From Trachythela sp. YZ-2020 (lineage: Eukaryota > Cnidaria > Anthozoa > Malacalcyonacea > Clavulariidae), in contig JADLSH010000122.1 of the NCBI GenBank assembly GCA_016169945.1, positions 62,001 to 126,000 on the forward strand: a stretch of DNA of 64,000 nucleotides, written 5' to 3'. Position numbers and translations under genes: made by a program. Under the pieces are notes generated by a model, which ran no database searches, was not told the origin of the DNA, and saw only the letters and a list, made by a program, of their open reading frames with translations. Positions within the stretch are counted from its first letter, which is position 1, and each line of letters starts with the position of its first letter. Shown one piece after another: positions 27,201-42,200 of the stretch.

Positions 27201-30200
27201 TGTGCTGAGTTTAATCTCACCACACGTCACGTGTTCGAGGTGGCCAGACATCTTAGAAGAGGGTAATTTTAAGCTCTCTAATTACAGTGTGAGTGAGGTG
27301 GCACAATGATTGAGAAGCGATTCAATTACTCCTCTCGGCGATTAGAATAGTGTAACTTAATACAGGGGTAGTCTGAAGCCCCGCCCCCCTGGGTCAGGGA
27401 TTGTGCTGAGTTTAATCTCACCACACGTCACGTGTTCCGAGGTGGCCAGACATCTTAGAAAGAGGGTAATTTTAAGCTCTCTAATTACAGTGTGAGTGAG
27501 GTGGCACAATGATTGAGAAGCGATTCAATTACTCCTCTCGGCGATTAGAATAGTGTAACTTAATACAGGGGTAGTCTGAAGCCCCGCCCCTGGGTCAGGA
27601 TTGTGCTGAGTTTAATCTCACCACACGTCACGTGTTCCGAGGTGGCCAGACATCTTAGAAAGAGGGTAATTTTAAGCTCTCTAATTACAGTGTGAGTGAG
27701 GGTGGCACAATGATTGAGAAGCGATTCAATTACTCCTCTCGGCGATTAGAATAGTGTAACTTAATACAGGGTAGTCTGAAGCCCGCCCCTGGAGTCAGGG
27801 ATTGTGCTGAGTTTAATCTCACCACACGTCACGTGTTCCGAGGTGGCCAGACATCTTAGAAAGAGGGTAATTTTAAGCTCTCTAATTACAGTGTGAGTGA
27901 GGGTGGCACAATGATTGAGAAGCGATTCAATTACTCCTCTCGGCGATTAGAATAGTGTAACTTAATACAGGGGTAGTCTGAAGCCCCGCCCCCCTGGGTC
28001 AGGGATTGTGCTGAGTTTAATCTCACCACACGTCACGTGTTCCGAGGTGGCCAGACATCTTAGAAAGAGGGTAATTTTAAGCTCTCTAATTACAGTGTGA
28101 GTGAGGTGGCACAATGATTGAGAAGCGATTCAATTACTCCTCTCGGCGATTAGAATAGTGTAACTTAATACAGGGGTAGTCTGAAGCCACTCCCCCCTGG
28201 GTCAGGGATTGTGCTGAGTTTAATCTCACCACACGTCACGTGTTCCGAGGTGGCCAGACATCTTAGAAAGAGGGTAATTTTAAGCTCTCTAATTACAGTG
28301 TGAGTGAGGGTGGCACAATGATTGAGAAGCGATTCAATTACTCCTCTCGGCGATTAGAATAGTGTAACTTAATACAGGGGTAGTCTGAAGCCCCGCCCCC
28401 CTGGGTCAGGGATTGTGCTGAGTTTAATCTCACCACACGTCACGTGTTCCGAGGTGGCCAGACATCTTAGAAAGAGGGTAATTTTAAGCTCTCTAATTAC
28501 AGTGTGAGTGAGGGTGGCACAATGATTGAGAAGCGATTCAATTACTCCTCTCGGCGATTAGAATAGTGTAACTTAATACAGGGTAGTCTGAAGCCCCGCC
28601 CCTGGGTCAGGGATTGTGCTGAGTTTAATCTCACCACACGTCACGTGTTCCGAGGTGGCCAGACATCTTAGAAAGATGTAATTTTAAGCTCTCTAATTAC
28701 AGTGTGAGTGAGGGTGGCACAATGATTGAGAAGCGATTCAATTACTCCTCTCGGCGATTAGAATAGTGTAACTTAATACAGGGTAGTCTGAAGCCCCGCC
28801 CCTGGGTCAGGGATTGTGCTGAGTTTAATCTCACCACACGTCACGTGTTCCGAGGTGGCCAGACATCTTAGAAGAGGGTAATTTTAAGCTCTCTAATTAC
28901 AGTGTGAGTGAGGTGGCACAATGATTGAGAAGCGATTCAATTACTCCTCTCGGCGATTAGAATAGTGTAACTTAATACAGGGTAGTCTGAAGCCCCGCCC
29001 CTGGGTCAGGGATTGTGCTGAGTTTAATCTCACCACACGTCACGTGTTCCGAGGTGGCCAGACATCTTAGAAAGAGGGTAATTTTAAGCTCTCTAATTAC
29101 AGTGTGAGTGAGGTGGCACAATGATTGAGAAGCGATTCAATTCCTCTCGGCGATTAGAATAGTGTAACTTAATACAGGGTAGTCTGAAGCCCCGCCCCTG
29201 GGTCAGGGATTGTGCTGAGTTTAATCTCACCACACGTCACGTGTTCCGAGGTGGCCAGACATCTTAGAAAGAGGGTAATTTAAGCTCTCTAATTACAGTG
29301 TGAGTGAGGGTGGCACAATGATTGAGAAGCGATTCAATTACTCCTCTCGGCGATTAGAATAGTGTAACTTAATACAGGGTAGTCTGAAGCCCCGCCCTGG
29401 GTCAGGGATTGTGCTGAGTTTAATCTCACCACACGTCACGTGTTCCGAGGTGGCCAGACATCTTAGAAAGAGGGTAATTTTAAGCTCTCTAATTACAGTG
29501 TGAGTGAGGGTGGCACAATGATTGAGAAGCGATTCAATTACTCCTCTCGGCGATTAGAATAGTGTAACTTAATACAGGGTAGTCTGAAGCCCGCCCCTGG
29601 GTCAGGGATTGTGCTGAGTTTAATCTCACCACACGTCACGTGTTCCGAGGTGGCCAGACATCTTAGAAAGAGGGTAATTTTAAGCTCTCTAATTACAGTG
29701 TGAGTGAGGGTGGCACAATGATTGAGAAGCGATTCAATTACTCCTCTCGGCGATTAGAATAGTGTAACTTAATACAGGGTAGTCTGAAGCCCCGCCCCTG
29801 GGTCAGGGATTGTGCTGAGTTTAATCTCACCACACGTCACGTGTTCCGAGGTGGCCAGACATCTTAGAAAGAGGGTAATTTTAAGCTCTCTAATTACAGT
29901 GTGAGTGAGGGTGGCACAATGATTGAGAAGCGATTCAAGTTCTCCTCTCGGCAATTAGAATAGTGTAACTTAATACAGGGTAGTCTGAAGCCCCGCCCCC
30001 CTGGGTCAGGGATTGTGCTGAGTTTAATCTCACCACACGTCACGTGTTCCGAGGTGGCCAGACATCTTAGAAAGAGGGTAATTTTAAGCTCTCTAATTAC
30101 AGTGTGAGTGAGGGTGGCACAATGATTGAGAAGCGATTCAATTACTCCTCTCGGCGATTAGAATAGTGTAACTTAATACAGGGGTAGTCTGAAGCCCCGC

Positions 30201-33200
30201 CCCCCTGGGTCAGGGATTGTGCTGAGTTTAATCTCACCACACGTCACGTGTTCCGAGGTGGCCAGACATCTTAGAAAGAGGGTAATTTTAAGCTCTCTAA
30301 TTACAGTGTGAGTGAGGGTGGCACAATGATTGAGAAGCGATTCAATTACTCCTCTCGGCGATTAGAATAGTGTAACTTAATACAGGGTAGTCTGAAGCCC
30401 CGCCCCCCTGGGTCAGGGATTGTGCTGAGTTTAATCTCACCACACGTCACGTGTTCCGAGGTGGCCAGACATCTTAGAAAGAGGGTAATTTTAAGCTCTC
30501 TAATTACAGTGTGAGTGAGGGTGGCACAATGATTGAGAAGCGATTCAATTACTCCTCTCGGCGATTAGAATAGTGTAACTTAATACAGGGGTAGTCTGAA
30601 GCCCCGCCCCCCTGGGTCAGGGATTGTGCTGAGTTTAATCTCACCACACGTCACGTGTTCCGAGGTGGCCAGACATCTTAGAAAGAGGGTAATTTTAAGC
30701 TCTCTAATTACAGTGTGAGTGAGGGTGGCACAATGATTGAGAAGCGATTCAATTACTCCTCTCGGCGATTAGAATAGTGTAACTTAATACAGGGGTAGTC
30801 TGAAGCCCCGCCCCCCTGGGTCAGGGATTGTGCTGAGTTTAATCTCACCACACGTCACGTGTTCGAGGTGGCCAGACATCTTAGAAAGAGGGTAATTTTA
30901 AGCTCTCTAATTACAGTGTGAGTGAGGTGGCACAATGATTGAGAAGCGATTCAATTACTCCTCTCGGCGATTAGAATAGTGTAACTTAATACAGGGGTAG
31001 TCTGAAGCCCCGCCCCCCTGGGTCAGGGATTGTGCTGAGTTTAATCTCACCACACGTCACGTGTTCCGAGGTGGCCAGACATCTTAGAAAGAGGGTAATT
31101 TTAAGCTCTCTAATTACAGTGTGAGTGAGGGTGGCACAATGATTGAGAAGCGATTCAATTACTCCTCTCGGCGATTAGAATAGTGTAACTTAATACAGGG
31201 TAGTCTGAAGCCCGCCCCTGGGTCAGGGATTGTGCTGAGTTTAATCTCACCACACGTCACGTGTTCCGAGGTGGCCAGACATCTTAGAAAGAGGGTAATT
31301 TTAAGCTCTCTAATTACAGTGTGAGTGAGGGTGGCACAATGATTGAGAAGCGATTCAATTACTCCTCTCGGCGATTAGAATAGTGTAACTTAATACAGGG
31401 TAGTCTGAAGCCCCGCCCCTGGGTCAGGGATTGTGCTGAGTTTAATCTCACCACACGTCACGTGTTCCGAGGTGGCCAGACATCTTAGAAAGGGTAATTT
31501 TAAGCTCTCTAATTACAGTGTGAGTGAGGGTGGCACAATGATTGAGAAGCGATTCAATTACTCCTCTCGGCGATTAGAATAGTGTAACTTAATACAGGGT
31601 AGTCTGAAGCCCCGCCCCTGGAGTCAGGGATTGTGCTGAGTTTAATCTCACCACACGTCACGTGTTCCGAGGTGGCCAGACATCTTAGAAAGAGGGTAAT
31701 TTTAAGCTCTCTAATTACAGTGTGAGCGAGGGTGGCACAATGATTGAGAAGCGATTCAATTACTCCTCTCGGCGATTAGAATAGTGTAACTTAATACAGG
31801 GTAGTCTGAAGCCCCGCCCCTGGGTCAGGGATTGTGCTGAGTTTAATCTCACCACACGTCACGTGTTCGAGGTGGCCAGACATCTTAGAAAGAGGGTAAT
31901 TTTAAGCTCTCTAATTACAGTGTGAGTGAGGGTGGCACAATGATTGAGAAGCGATTCAATTACTCCTCTCGGCGATTAGAATAGTGTAACTTAATACAGG
32001 GGTAGTCTGAAGCCCCGCCCCCCTGGGTCAGGGATTGTGCTGAGTTTAATCTCACCACACGTCACGTGTTCGAGGTGGCCAGACATCTTAGAAGAGGGTA
32101 ATTTTAAGCTCTCTAATTACAGTGTGAGTGAGGGTGGCACAATGATTGAGAAGCGATTCAATTACTCCTCTCGGCGATTAGAATAGTGTAACTTAATACA
32201 GGGTAGTCTGAAGCCCCGCCCCCCTGGGTCAGGGATTGTGCTGAGTTTAATCTCACCACACGTCACGTGTTCCGAGGTGGCCAGACATCTTAGAAAGAGG
32301 GTAATTTTAAGCTCTCTAATTACAGTGTGAGTGAGGGTGGCACAATGATTGAGAAGCGATTCAATTACTCCTCTCGGCGATTAGAATAGTGTAACTTAAT
32401 ACAGGGTAGTCTGAAGCCCCGCCCCTGGGTCAGGGATTGTGCTGAGTTTAATCTCACCACACGTCACGTGTTCGAGGTGGCCAGACATCTTAGAAAGAGG
32501 GTAATTTTAAGCTCTCTAATTACAGTGTGAGTGAGGGTGGCACAATGATTGAGAAGCGATTCAATTACTCCTCTCGGCGATTAGAATAGTGTAACTTAAT
32601 ACAGGGTAGTCTGAAGCCCCGCCCCCCTGGGTCAGGGATTGTGCTGAGTTTAATCTCACCACACGTCACGTGTTCCGAGGTGGCCAGACATCTTAGAAAG
32701 AGGGTAATTTTAAGCTCTCTAATTACAGTGTGAGCGAGGGTGGCACAATGATTGAGAAGCGATTCAATTACTCCTCTCGGCGATTAGAATAGTGTAACTT
32801 AATACAGGGGTAGTCTGAAGCCCCGCCCCTGGGTCAGGGATTGTGCTGAGTTTAATCTCACCACACGTCACGTGTTCCGAGGTGGCCAGACATCTTAGAA
32901 AGAGGGTAATTTTAAGCTCTCTAATTACAGTGTGAGCTTGGGTGGCACAATGATTGAGAAGCGATTCAATTACTCCTCTCGGCGATTAGAATAGTGTAAC
33001 TTAATACAGGGTAGTCTGAAGCCCCGCCCCTGGAGTCAGGGATTGTGCTGAGTTTAATCTCACCACACGTCACGTGTTCCGAGGTGGCCAGACATCTTAG
33101 AAGAGGGTAATTTTAAGCTCTCTAATTACAGTGTGAGCGAGGGTGGCACAATGATTGAGAAGCGATTCAATTACTCCTCTCGGCGATTAGAATAGTGTAA

Positions 33201-36200
33201 CTTAATACAGGGTAGTCTGAAGCCCCGCCCCTGGGTCAGGGATTGTGCTGAGTTTAATCTCACCACACGTCACGTGTTCCGAGGTGGCCAGACATCTTAG
33301 AAAGAGGGTAATTTTAAGCTCTCTAATTACAGTGCAGTGAGGGTGGCACAATGATTGAGAAGCGATTCAATTACTCCTCTCGGCGATTAGAATAGTGTAA
33401 CTTAATACAGGGTAGTCTGAAGCCCCGCCCCTGGGTCAGGGATTGTGCTGAGTTTAATCTCACCACACGTCACGTGTTCGAGGTGGCCAGACATCTTAGA
33501 AAGAGGGTAATTTTAAGCTCTCTAATTACAGTGTGAGTGAGGGTGGCACAATGATTGAGAAGCGATTCAATTACTCCTCTCGGCGATTAGAATAGTGTAA
33601 CTTAATACAGGGGTAGTCTGAAGCCCCGCCCCCCTGGGTCAGGGATTGTGCTGAGTTTAATCTCACCACACGTCACGTGTTCGAGGTGGCCAGACATCTT
33701 AGAAAGAGGGTAATTTTAAGCTCTCTAATTACAGTGTGAGTGAGGGTGGCACAATGATTGAGAAGCGATTCAATTACTCCTCTCGGCGATTAGAATAGTG
33801 TAACTTAATACAGGGTAGTCTGAAGCCCCGCCCCTGGGTCAGGGATTGTGCTGAGTTTAATCTCACCACACGTCACGTGTTCGAGGTGGCCAGACATCTT
33901 AGAAGAGAGGTAATTTTAAGCTCTCTAATTACAGTGTGAGTGAGGGTGGCACAATGATTGAGAAGCGATTCAATTACTCCTCGGCGATTAGAATAGTGTA
34001 ACTTAATACAGGGGTAGTCTGAAGCCCCGCCCCCCTGGGTCAGGGATTGTGCTGAGTTTAATCTCACCACACGTCACGTGTTCCGAGGTGGCCAGACATC
34101 TTAGAAAGAGGGTAATTTTAAGCTCTCTAATTACAGTGTGAGTGAGGGTGGCACAATGATTGAGAAGCGATTCAATTACTCCTCTCGGCGATTAGAATAG
34201 TGTAACTTAATACAGGGGTAGTCTGAAGCCCCGCCCCCCTGGGTCAGGGATTGTGCTGAGTTTAATCTCACCACACGTCACGTGTTCCGAGGTGGCCAGA
34301 CATCTTAGAAAGAGGGTAATTTTAAGCTCTCTAATTACAGTGTGAGTGAGGGTGGCACAATGATTGAGAAGCGATTCAATTACTCCTCTCGGCGATTAGA
34401 ATAGTGTAACTTAATACAGGGTAGTCTGAAGCCCCGCCCCCCTGGGTCAGGGATTGTGCTGAGTTTAATCTCACCACACGTCACGTGTTCCGAGGTGGCC
34501 AGACATCTTAGAAAGAGGGTAATTTTAAGCTCTCTAATTACAGTGTGAGTGAGGGTGGCACAATGATTGAGAAGCGATTCAATTACTCCTCTCGGCGATT
34601 AGAATAGTGTAACTTAATACAGGGGTAGTCTGAAGCCCCGCCCCCCTGGGTCAGGGATTGTGCTGAGTTTAATCTCACCACACGTCACGTGTTCGAGGTG
34701 GCCAGACATCTTAGAAAGAGGTAATTTTAAGCTCTCTAATTACAGTGTGAGTGAGGGTGGCACAATGATTGAGAAGCGATTCAATTACTCCTCTCGGCGA
34801 TTAGAATAGTGTAACTTAATACAGGGTAGTCTGAAGCCCCGCCCCTGGGTCAGGGATTGTGCTGAGTTTAATCTCACCACACGTCACGTGTTCGAGGTGG
34901 CCAGACATCTTAGAAAGAGGGTAATTTTAAGCTCTCTAATTACAGTGTGAGTGAGGGTGGCACAATGATTGAGAAGCGATTCAATTACTCCTCTCGGCGA
35001 TTAGAATAGTGTAACTTAATACAGGGTAGTCTGAAGCCCCGCCCTGGGTCAGGGATTGTGCTGAGTTTAATCTCACCACACGTCACGTGTTCCGAGGTGG
35101 CCAGACATCTTAGAAAGGGTAATTTTAAGCTCTCTAATTACAGTGTGAGTGAGGGTGGCACAATGATTGAGAAGCGATTCAATTACTCCTCTCGGCGATT
35201 AGAATAGTGTAACTTAATACAGGGTAGTCTGAAGCCCCGCCCTGGGTCAGGGATTGTGCTGAGTTTAATCTCACCACACGTCACGTGTTCGAGGTGGCCA
35301 GACATCTTAGAAAGAGGGTAATTTTAAGCTCTCTAATTACAGTGTGAGTGAGGTGGCACAATGATTGAGAAGCGATTCAATTACTCCTCTCGGCGATTAG
35401 AATAGTGTAACTTAATACAGGGTAGTCTGAAGCCCCGCCCCTGGGTCAGGGATTGTGCTGAGTTTAATCTCACCACACGTCACGTGTTCGAGGTGGCCAG
35501 ACATCTTAGAAAGAGGGTAATTTTAAGCTCTCTAATTACAGTGTGAGTGAGGGTGGCACAATGATTGAGAAGCGATTCAATTACTCCTCTCGGCGATTAG
35601 AATAGTGTAACTTAATACAGGGTAGTCTGAAGCCCCGCCCCTGGGTCAGGGATTGTGCTGAGTTTAATCTCACCACACGTCACGTGTTCCGAGGTGGCCA
35701 GACATCTTAGAAAGAGGGTAATTTTAAGCTCTCTAATTACAGTGTGAGTGAGGTGGCACAATGATTGAGAAGCGATTCAATTACTCCTCTCGGCGATTAG
35801 AATAGTGTAACTTAATACAGGGTAGTCTGAAGCCGCCCCTGGAGTCAGGGATTGTGCTGAGTTTAATCTCACCACACGTCACGTGTTCCGAGGTGGCCAG
35901 ACATCTTAGAAAGAGGGTAATTTTAAGCTCTCTAATTACAGTGTGAGTGAGGTGGCACAATGATTGAGAAGCGATTCAATTACTCCTCTCGGCGATTAGA
36001 ATAGTGTAACTTAATACAGGGTAGTCTGAAGCCCCGCCCCTGGGTCAGGGATTGTGCTGAGTTTAATCTCACCACACGTCACGTGTTCCGAGGTGGCCAG
36101 ACATCTTAGAAAGAGGGTAATTTTAAGCTCTCTAATTACAGTGTGAGTGAGGGTGGCACAATGATTGAGAAGCGATTCAATTACTCCTCTCGGCGATTAG

Positions 36201-39200
36201 AATAGTGTAACTTAATACAGGGGGTAGTCTGAAGCCCCGCCCCTGGGTCAGGGATTGTGCTGAGTTTAATCTCACCACACGTCACGTGTTCCGAGGTGGC
36301 CAGACATCTTAGAAAGAGGGTAATTTTAAGCTCTCTAATTACAGTGTGAGTGAGGTGGCACAATGATTGAGAAGCGATTCAATTACTCCTCTCGGCGATT
36401 AGAATATTGTAACTTAATACAGGGTAGTCTGAAGCCCCGCCCCTGGGTCAGGGATTGTGCTGAGTTTAATCTCACCACACGTCACGTGTTCCGAGGTGGC
36501 CAGACATCTTAGAAAGAGGGTAATTTTAAGCTCTCTAATTACAGTGTGAGTGAGGTGTCACAATGATTGAGAAGCGATTCAATTACTCCTCTCGGCGATT
36601 AGAATAGTGTAACTTAATACAGGGTAGTCTGAAGCCCCCCTGGGTCAGGGATTGTGCTGAGTTTAATCTCACCACACGTCACGTGTTCCGAGGTGGCCAG
36701 ACATCTTAGAAAGAGGTAATTTTAAGCTCTCTAATTACAGTGTGAGTGAGGGTGGCACAATGATTGAGAAGCGATTCAATTACTCCTCTCGGCGATTAGA
36801 ATAGTGTAACTTAATACAGGGGTAGTCTGAAGCCCCGCCCCCCTGGGTCAGGTATTGTGCTGAGTTTAATCTCACCACACGTCACGTGTTCCGAGGTGGC
36901 CAGACATCTTAGAAAGAGGTAATTTTAAGCTCTCTAATTACAGTGTGTGAGGGTGGCACAATGATTGAGAAGCGATTCAATTACTCCTCTCGGCGATTAG
37001 AATAGTGTAACTTAATACAGGGTAGTCTGAAGCCCCGCCCCTGGGTCAGGGATAGTGCTGAGTTTAATCTCACCACACGTCACGTGTTCGAGGTGGCCAG
37101 ACATCTTAGAAAGAGGGTAATTTTAAGCTCTCTAATTACAGTGTGAGCGAGGGTGGCACAATGATTGAGAAGCGATTCAATTACTCCTCTCGGCGATTAG
37201 AATAGTGTAACTTAATACAGGGGTAGTCTGAAGCCCCGCCCCTGGAGTCAGGGATTGTGCTGAGTTTAATCTCACCACACGTCACGTGTTCCGAGGTGGC
37301 CAGACATCTTAGAAAGAGGGTAATTTTAAGCTCTCTAATTACAGTGTGAGTGAGGGTGGCACAATGATTGAGAAGCGATTCAATTACTCCTCTCGGCGAT
37401 TAGAATAGTGTAACTTAATACAGGGTAGTCTGAAGCCCCGCCCCTGGGTCAGGGATTGTGCTGAGTTTAATCTCACCACACGTCACGTGTTCGAGGTGGC
37501 CAGACATCTTAGAAAGAGGGTAATTTTAAGCTCTCTAATTACAGTGTGAGTGAGGGTGGCACAATGATTGAAAAGCGATTCAATTACTCCTCTCGGCGAT
37601 TAGAATAGTGTAACTTAATACAGGGGTAGTCTGAAGCCCCGCCCCTGGGTCAGGGATTGTGCTGAGTTTAATCTCACCACACGTCACGTGTTCGAGGTGG
37701 CCAGACATCTTAGAAAGAGGTAATTTTAAGCTCTCTAATTACAGTGTGAGTGAGGGTGGCACAATGATTGAGAAGCGATTCAATTACTCCTCTCGGCGAT
37801 TAGAATAGTGTAACTTAATACAGGGGTAGTCTGAAGCCCGCCCCTGGGTCAGGGATTGTGCTGAGTTTAATCTCACCACACGTCACGTGTTCCGAGGTGG
37901 CCAGACATCTTAGAAAGAGGGTAATTTTAAGCTCTCTAATTACAGTGTGAGTGAGGTGGCACAATGATTGAGAAGCGATTCAATTACTCCTCTCGGCGAT
38001 TAGAATAGTGTAACTTAATACAGGGTAGTCTGAAGCCCCGCCCCTGGGTCAGGGATTGTGCTGAGTTTAATCTCACCACACGTCACGTGTTCCGAGGTGG
38101 CCAGACATCTTAGAAAGAGGGTAATTTTAAGCTCTCTAATTACAGTGTGAGTGAGGGTGGCACAATGATTGAGAAGCGATTCAATTACTCCTCTCGGCGA
38201 TTAGAATAGTGTAACTTAATACAGGGTAGTCTGAAGCCCCGCCCCTGGGTCAGGGATTGTGCTGAGTTTAATCTCACCACACGTCACGTGTTCGAGGTGG
38301 CCAGACATCTTAGAAAGAGGGTAATTTTAAGCTCTCTAATTACAGTGTGAGTGAGGTGGCACAATGATTGAGAAGCGATTCAATTACTCCTCTCGGCGAT
38401 TAGAATAGTGTAACTTAATACAGGGTAGTCTGAAGCCCCGCCCTGGGTCAGGGATTGTGCTGAGTTTAATCTCACCACGTCACGTGTTCCGAGGTGGCCA
38501 GACATCTTAGAAAGAGGGTAATTTTAAGCTCTCTAATTACAGTGTGAGTGAGGTGGCACAATGATTGAGAAGCGATTCAATTACTCCTCTCGGCGATTAG
38601 AATAGTGTAACTTAATACAGGGTAGTCTGAAGCCCCCCCTGGGTCAGGGATTGTGCTGAGTTTAATCTCACCACACGTCACGTGTTCGAGGTGGCCAGAC
38701 ATCTTAGAAGAGGGTAATTTTAAGCTCTCTAATTACAGTGTGAGTGAGGTGGCACAATGATTGAGAAGCGATTCAATTACTCCTCTCGGCGATTAGAATA
38801 GTGTAACTTAATACAGGGGTAGTCTGAAGCCCCGCCCCCCTGGGTCAGGGATTGTGCTGAGTTTAATCTCACCACACGTCACGTGTTCGAGGTGGCCAGA
38901 CATCTTAGAATGTGGGTAATTTTAAGCTCTCTAATTACAGTGTGAGTGAGGGTGGCACAATGATTGAGAAGCGATTCAATTACTCCTCTCGGCGATTAGA
39001 ATAGTGTAACTTAATACAGGGGTAGTCTGAAGCCCCGCCCCCCTGGGTCAGGGATTGTGCTGAGTTTAATCTCACCACACGTCACGTGTTCGAGGTGGCC
39101 AGACATCTTAGAAAGAGGGTAATTTTAAGCTCTCTAATTACAGTGTGAGTGAGGTGGCACAATGATTGAGAAGCGATTCAATTACTCCTCTCGGCGATTA

Positions 39201-42200
39201 GAATAGTGTAACTTAATACAGGGGTAGTCTGAAGCCGCGCCCCCCTGGGTCAGGGATTGTGCTGAGTTTAATCTCACCACACGTCACGTGTTCGAGGTGG
39301 CCAGACATCTTAGAAAGAGGTAATTTTAAGCTCTCTAATTACAGTGTGAGTGAGGGTGGCACAATGATTGAAGCGATTCAATTACTCCTCTCGGCGATTA
39401 GAATAGTGTAACTTAATACAGGGTAGTCTGAAGCCCCGCCCCTGGGTCAGGGATTGTGCTGAGTTTAATCTCACCACACGTCACGTGTTCGAGGTGGCCA
39501 GACATCTTAGAAGAGGGTAATTTTAAGCTCTCTAATTACAGTGTGAGTGAGGGTGGCACAATGATTGAGAAGCGATTCAATTACTCCTCTCGGCGATTAG
39601 AATAGTGTAACTTAATACAGGGTAGTCTGAAGCCCCGCCCCTGGGTCAGGGATTGTGCTGAGTTTAATCTCACCACACGTCACGTGTTCCGAGGTGGCCA
39701 GACATCTTAGAAAGAGGGTAATTTTAAGCTCTCTAATTACAGTGTGAGTGAGGTGGCACAATGATTGAGAAGCGATTCAATTACTCCTCTCGGCGATTAG
39801 AATAGTGTAACTTAATACAGGGTAGTCTGAAGCCCCGCCCCTGGGTCAGGGATTGTGCTGAGTTTAATCTCACCACACGTCACGTGTTCCGAGGTGGCCA
39901 GACATCTTAGAAAGAGGGTAATTTTAAGCTCTCTAATTACAGTGTGAGTGAGGTGGCACAATGATTGAGAAGCGATTCAATTACTCCTCTCGGCGATTAG
40001 AATAGTGTAACTTAATACAGGGTAGTCTGAAGCCCCGCCCCTGGGTCAGGGATTGTGCTGAGTTTAATCTCACCACACGTCACGTGTTCGAGGTGGCCAG
40101 ACATCTTAGAAAGAGGGTAATTTTAAGCTCTCTAATTACAGTGTGTGAGTGAGGTGGCACAATGATTGAGAAGCGATTCAATTACTCCTCTCGGCGATTA
40201 GAATAGTGTAACTTAATACAGGGTAGTCTGAAGCCCCGCCCCTGGGTCAGGGATTGTGCTGAGTTTAATCTCACCACACGTCACGTGTTCCGAGGTGGCC
40301 AGACATCTTAGAAAGAGGGTAATTTTAAGCTCTCTAATTACAGTGTGAGTGAGGGTGGCACAATGATTGAGAAGCGATTCAATTACTCCTCTCGGCGATT
40401 AGAATAGTGTAACTTAATACAGGGGTAGTCTGAAGCCCCGCCCCCCTGGGTCAGGGATTGTGCTGAGTTTAATCTCACCACACGTCACGTGTTCGAGGTG
40501 GCCAGACATCTTAGAAAGAGGGTAATTTTAAGCTCTCTAATTACAGTGTGAGTGAGGGTGGCACAATGATTGAAGCGATTCAATTACTCCTCTCGGCGAT
40601 TAGAATAGTGTAACTTAATACAGGGGTAGTCTGAGGCCCCGCCCCTGGGTCAGGGATTGTGCTGAGTTTAATCTCACCACACGTCACGTGTTCCGAGGTG
40701 GCCAGACATCTTAGAAAGAGGGTAATTTTAAGCTCTCTAATTACAGTGTGAGTGAGGGTGGCACAATGATTGAGAAGCGATTCAATTACTCCTCTCGGCG
40801 ATTAGAATAGTGTAACTTAATACAGGGTAGTCTGAAGCCCCGCCCCTGGGTCAGGGATTGTGCTGAGTTTAATCTCACCACACGTCACGTGTTCGAGGTG
40901 GCCAGACATCTTAGAAAGAGGGTAATTTTAAGCTCTCTAATTACAGTGTGAGTGAGGTGGCACAATGATTGAGAAGCGATTCAATTACTCCTCTCGGCGA
41001 TTAGAATAGTGTAACTTAATACAGGGGTAGTCTGAAGCCCCGCCCCCCTGGGTCAGGGATTGTGCTGAGTTTAATCTCACCACACGTCACGTGTTCGAGG
41101 TGGCCAGACATCTTAGAAAGAGGGTAATTTTAAGCTCTCTAATTACAGTGTGAGTGAGGGTGGCACAATGATTGAGAAGCGATTCAATTACTCCTCTCGG
41201 CGATTAGAATAGTGTAACTTAATACAGGGGTAGTCTGAAGCCCCGCCCCCCTGGGTCAGGGATTGTGCTGAGTTTAATCTCACCACACGTCACGTGTTCG
41301 AGGTGGCCAGACATCTTAGAAAGAGGGTAATTTTAAGCTATCTAATTACAGTGTGAGTGAGGGTGGCACAATGATTGAGAAGCGATTCAATTACTCCTCT
41401 CGGCGATTAGAATAGTGTAACTTAATACAGGGTAGTCTGAAGCCCCGCCCCTGGGTCAGGGATTGTGCTGAGTTTAATCTCACCACACGTCACGTGTTCC
41501 GAGGTGGCCAGACATCTTAGAAAGAGGGTAATTTTAAGCTCTCTAATTACAGTGTGAGTGAGGTGGCACAATGATTGAGAAGCGATTCAATTACTCCTCT
41601 CGGCGATTAGAATAGTGTAACTTAATACAGGGTAGTCTGAAGCCCCGCCCCTGGGTCAGGGATTGTGCTGAGTTTAATCTCACCACACGTCACGTGTTCG
41701 AGGTGGCCAGACATCTTAGAAAGAGGGTAATTTTAAGCTCTCTAATTACAGTGCAGTGAGGGTGGCACAATGATTGAGAAGCGATTCAATTACTCCTCTC
41801 GGCGATTAGAATAGTGTAACTTAATACAGGGTAGTCTGAAGCCCGCCCTGTGTCAGGGATTGTGCTGAGTTTAATCTCACCACACGTCACGTGTTCCGAG
41901 GTGGCCAGACATCTTAGAAAGAGGGTAATTTTAAGCTCTCTAATTACAGTGTGAGTGAGGGTGGCACAATGATTGAGAAGCGATTCAATTACTCCTCTCG
42001 GCGATTAGAATAGTGTAACTTAATACAGGGGTAGTCTGAAGCCCCGCCCCCCTGGGTCAGGGATTGTGCTGAGTTTAATCTCACCACACGTCACGTGTTC
42101 CGTGGTGGCGAGACATCTTAGATAGAGGTAACTGTTAAGCTCTCTAATTACAGTGTGAGTGAGGTGGCACAATGATTGAGAAGCGATTCAATTACTCCTC

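Noticed and set aside
29769..36363. Minus-strand open frames of 60-65 residues inside satellite A (29769, 33873, 36181)
   Set aside because: They are satellite sequence read in a frame opened by length variants; the same residues recur in each and no other unit keeps them open.
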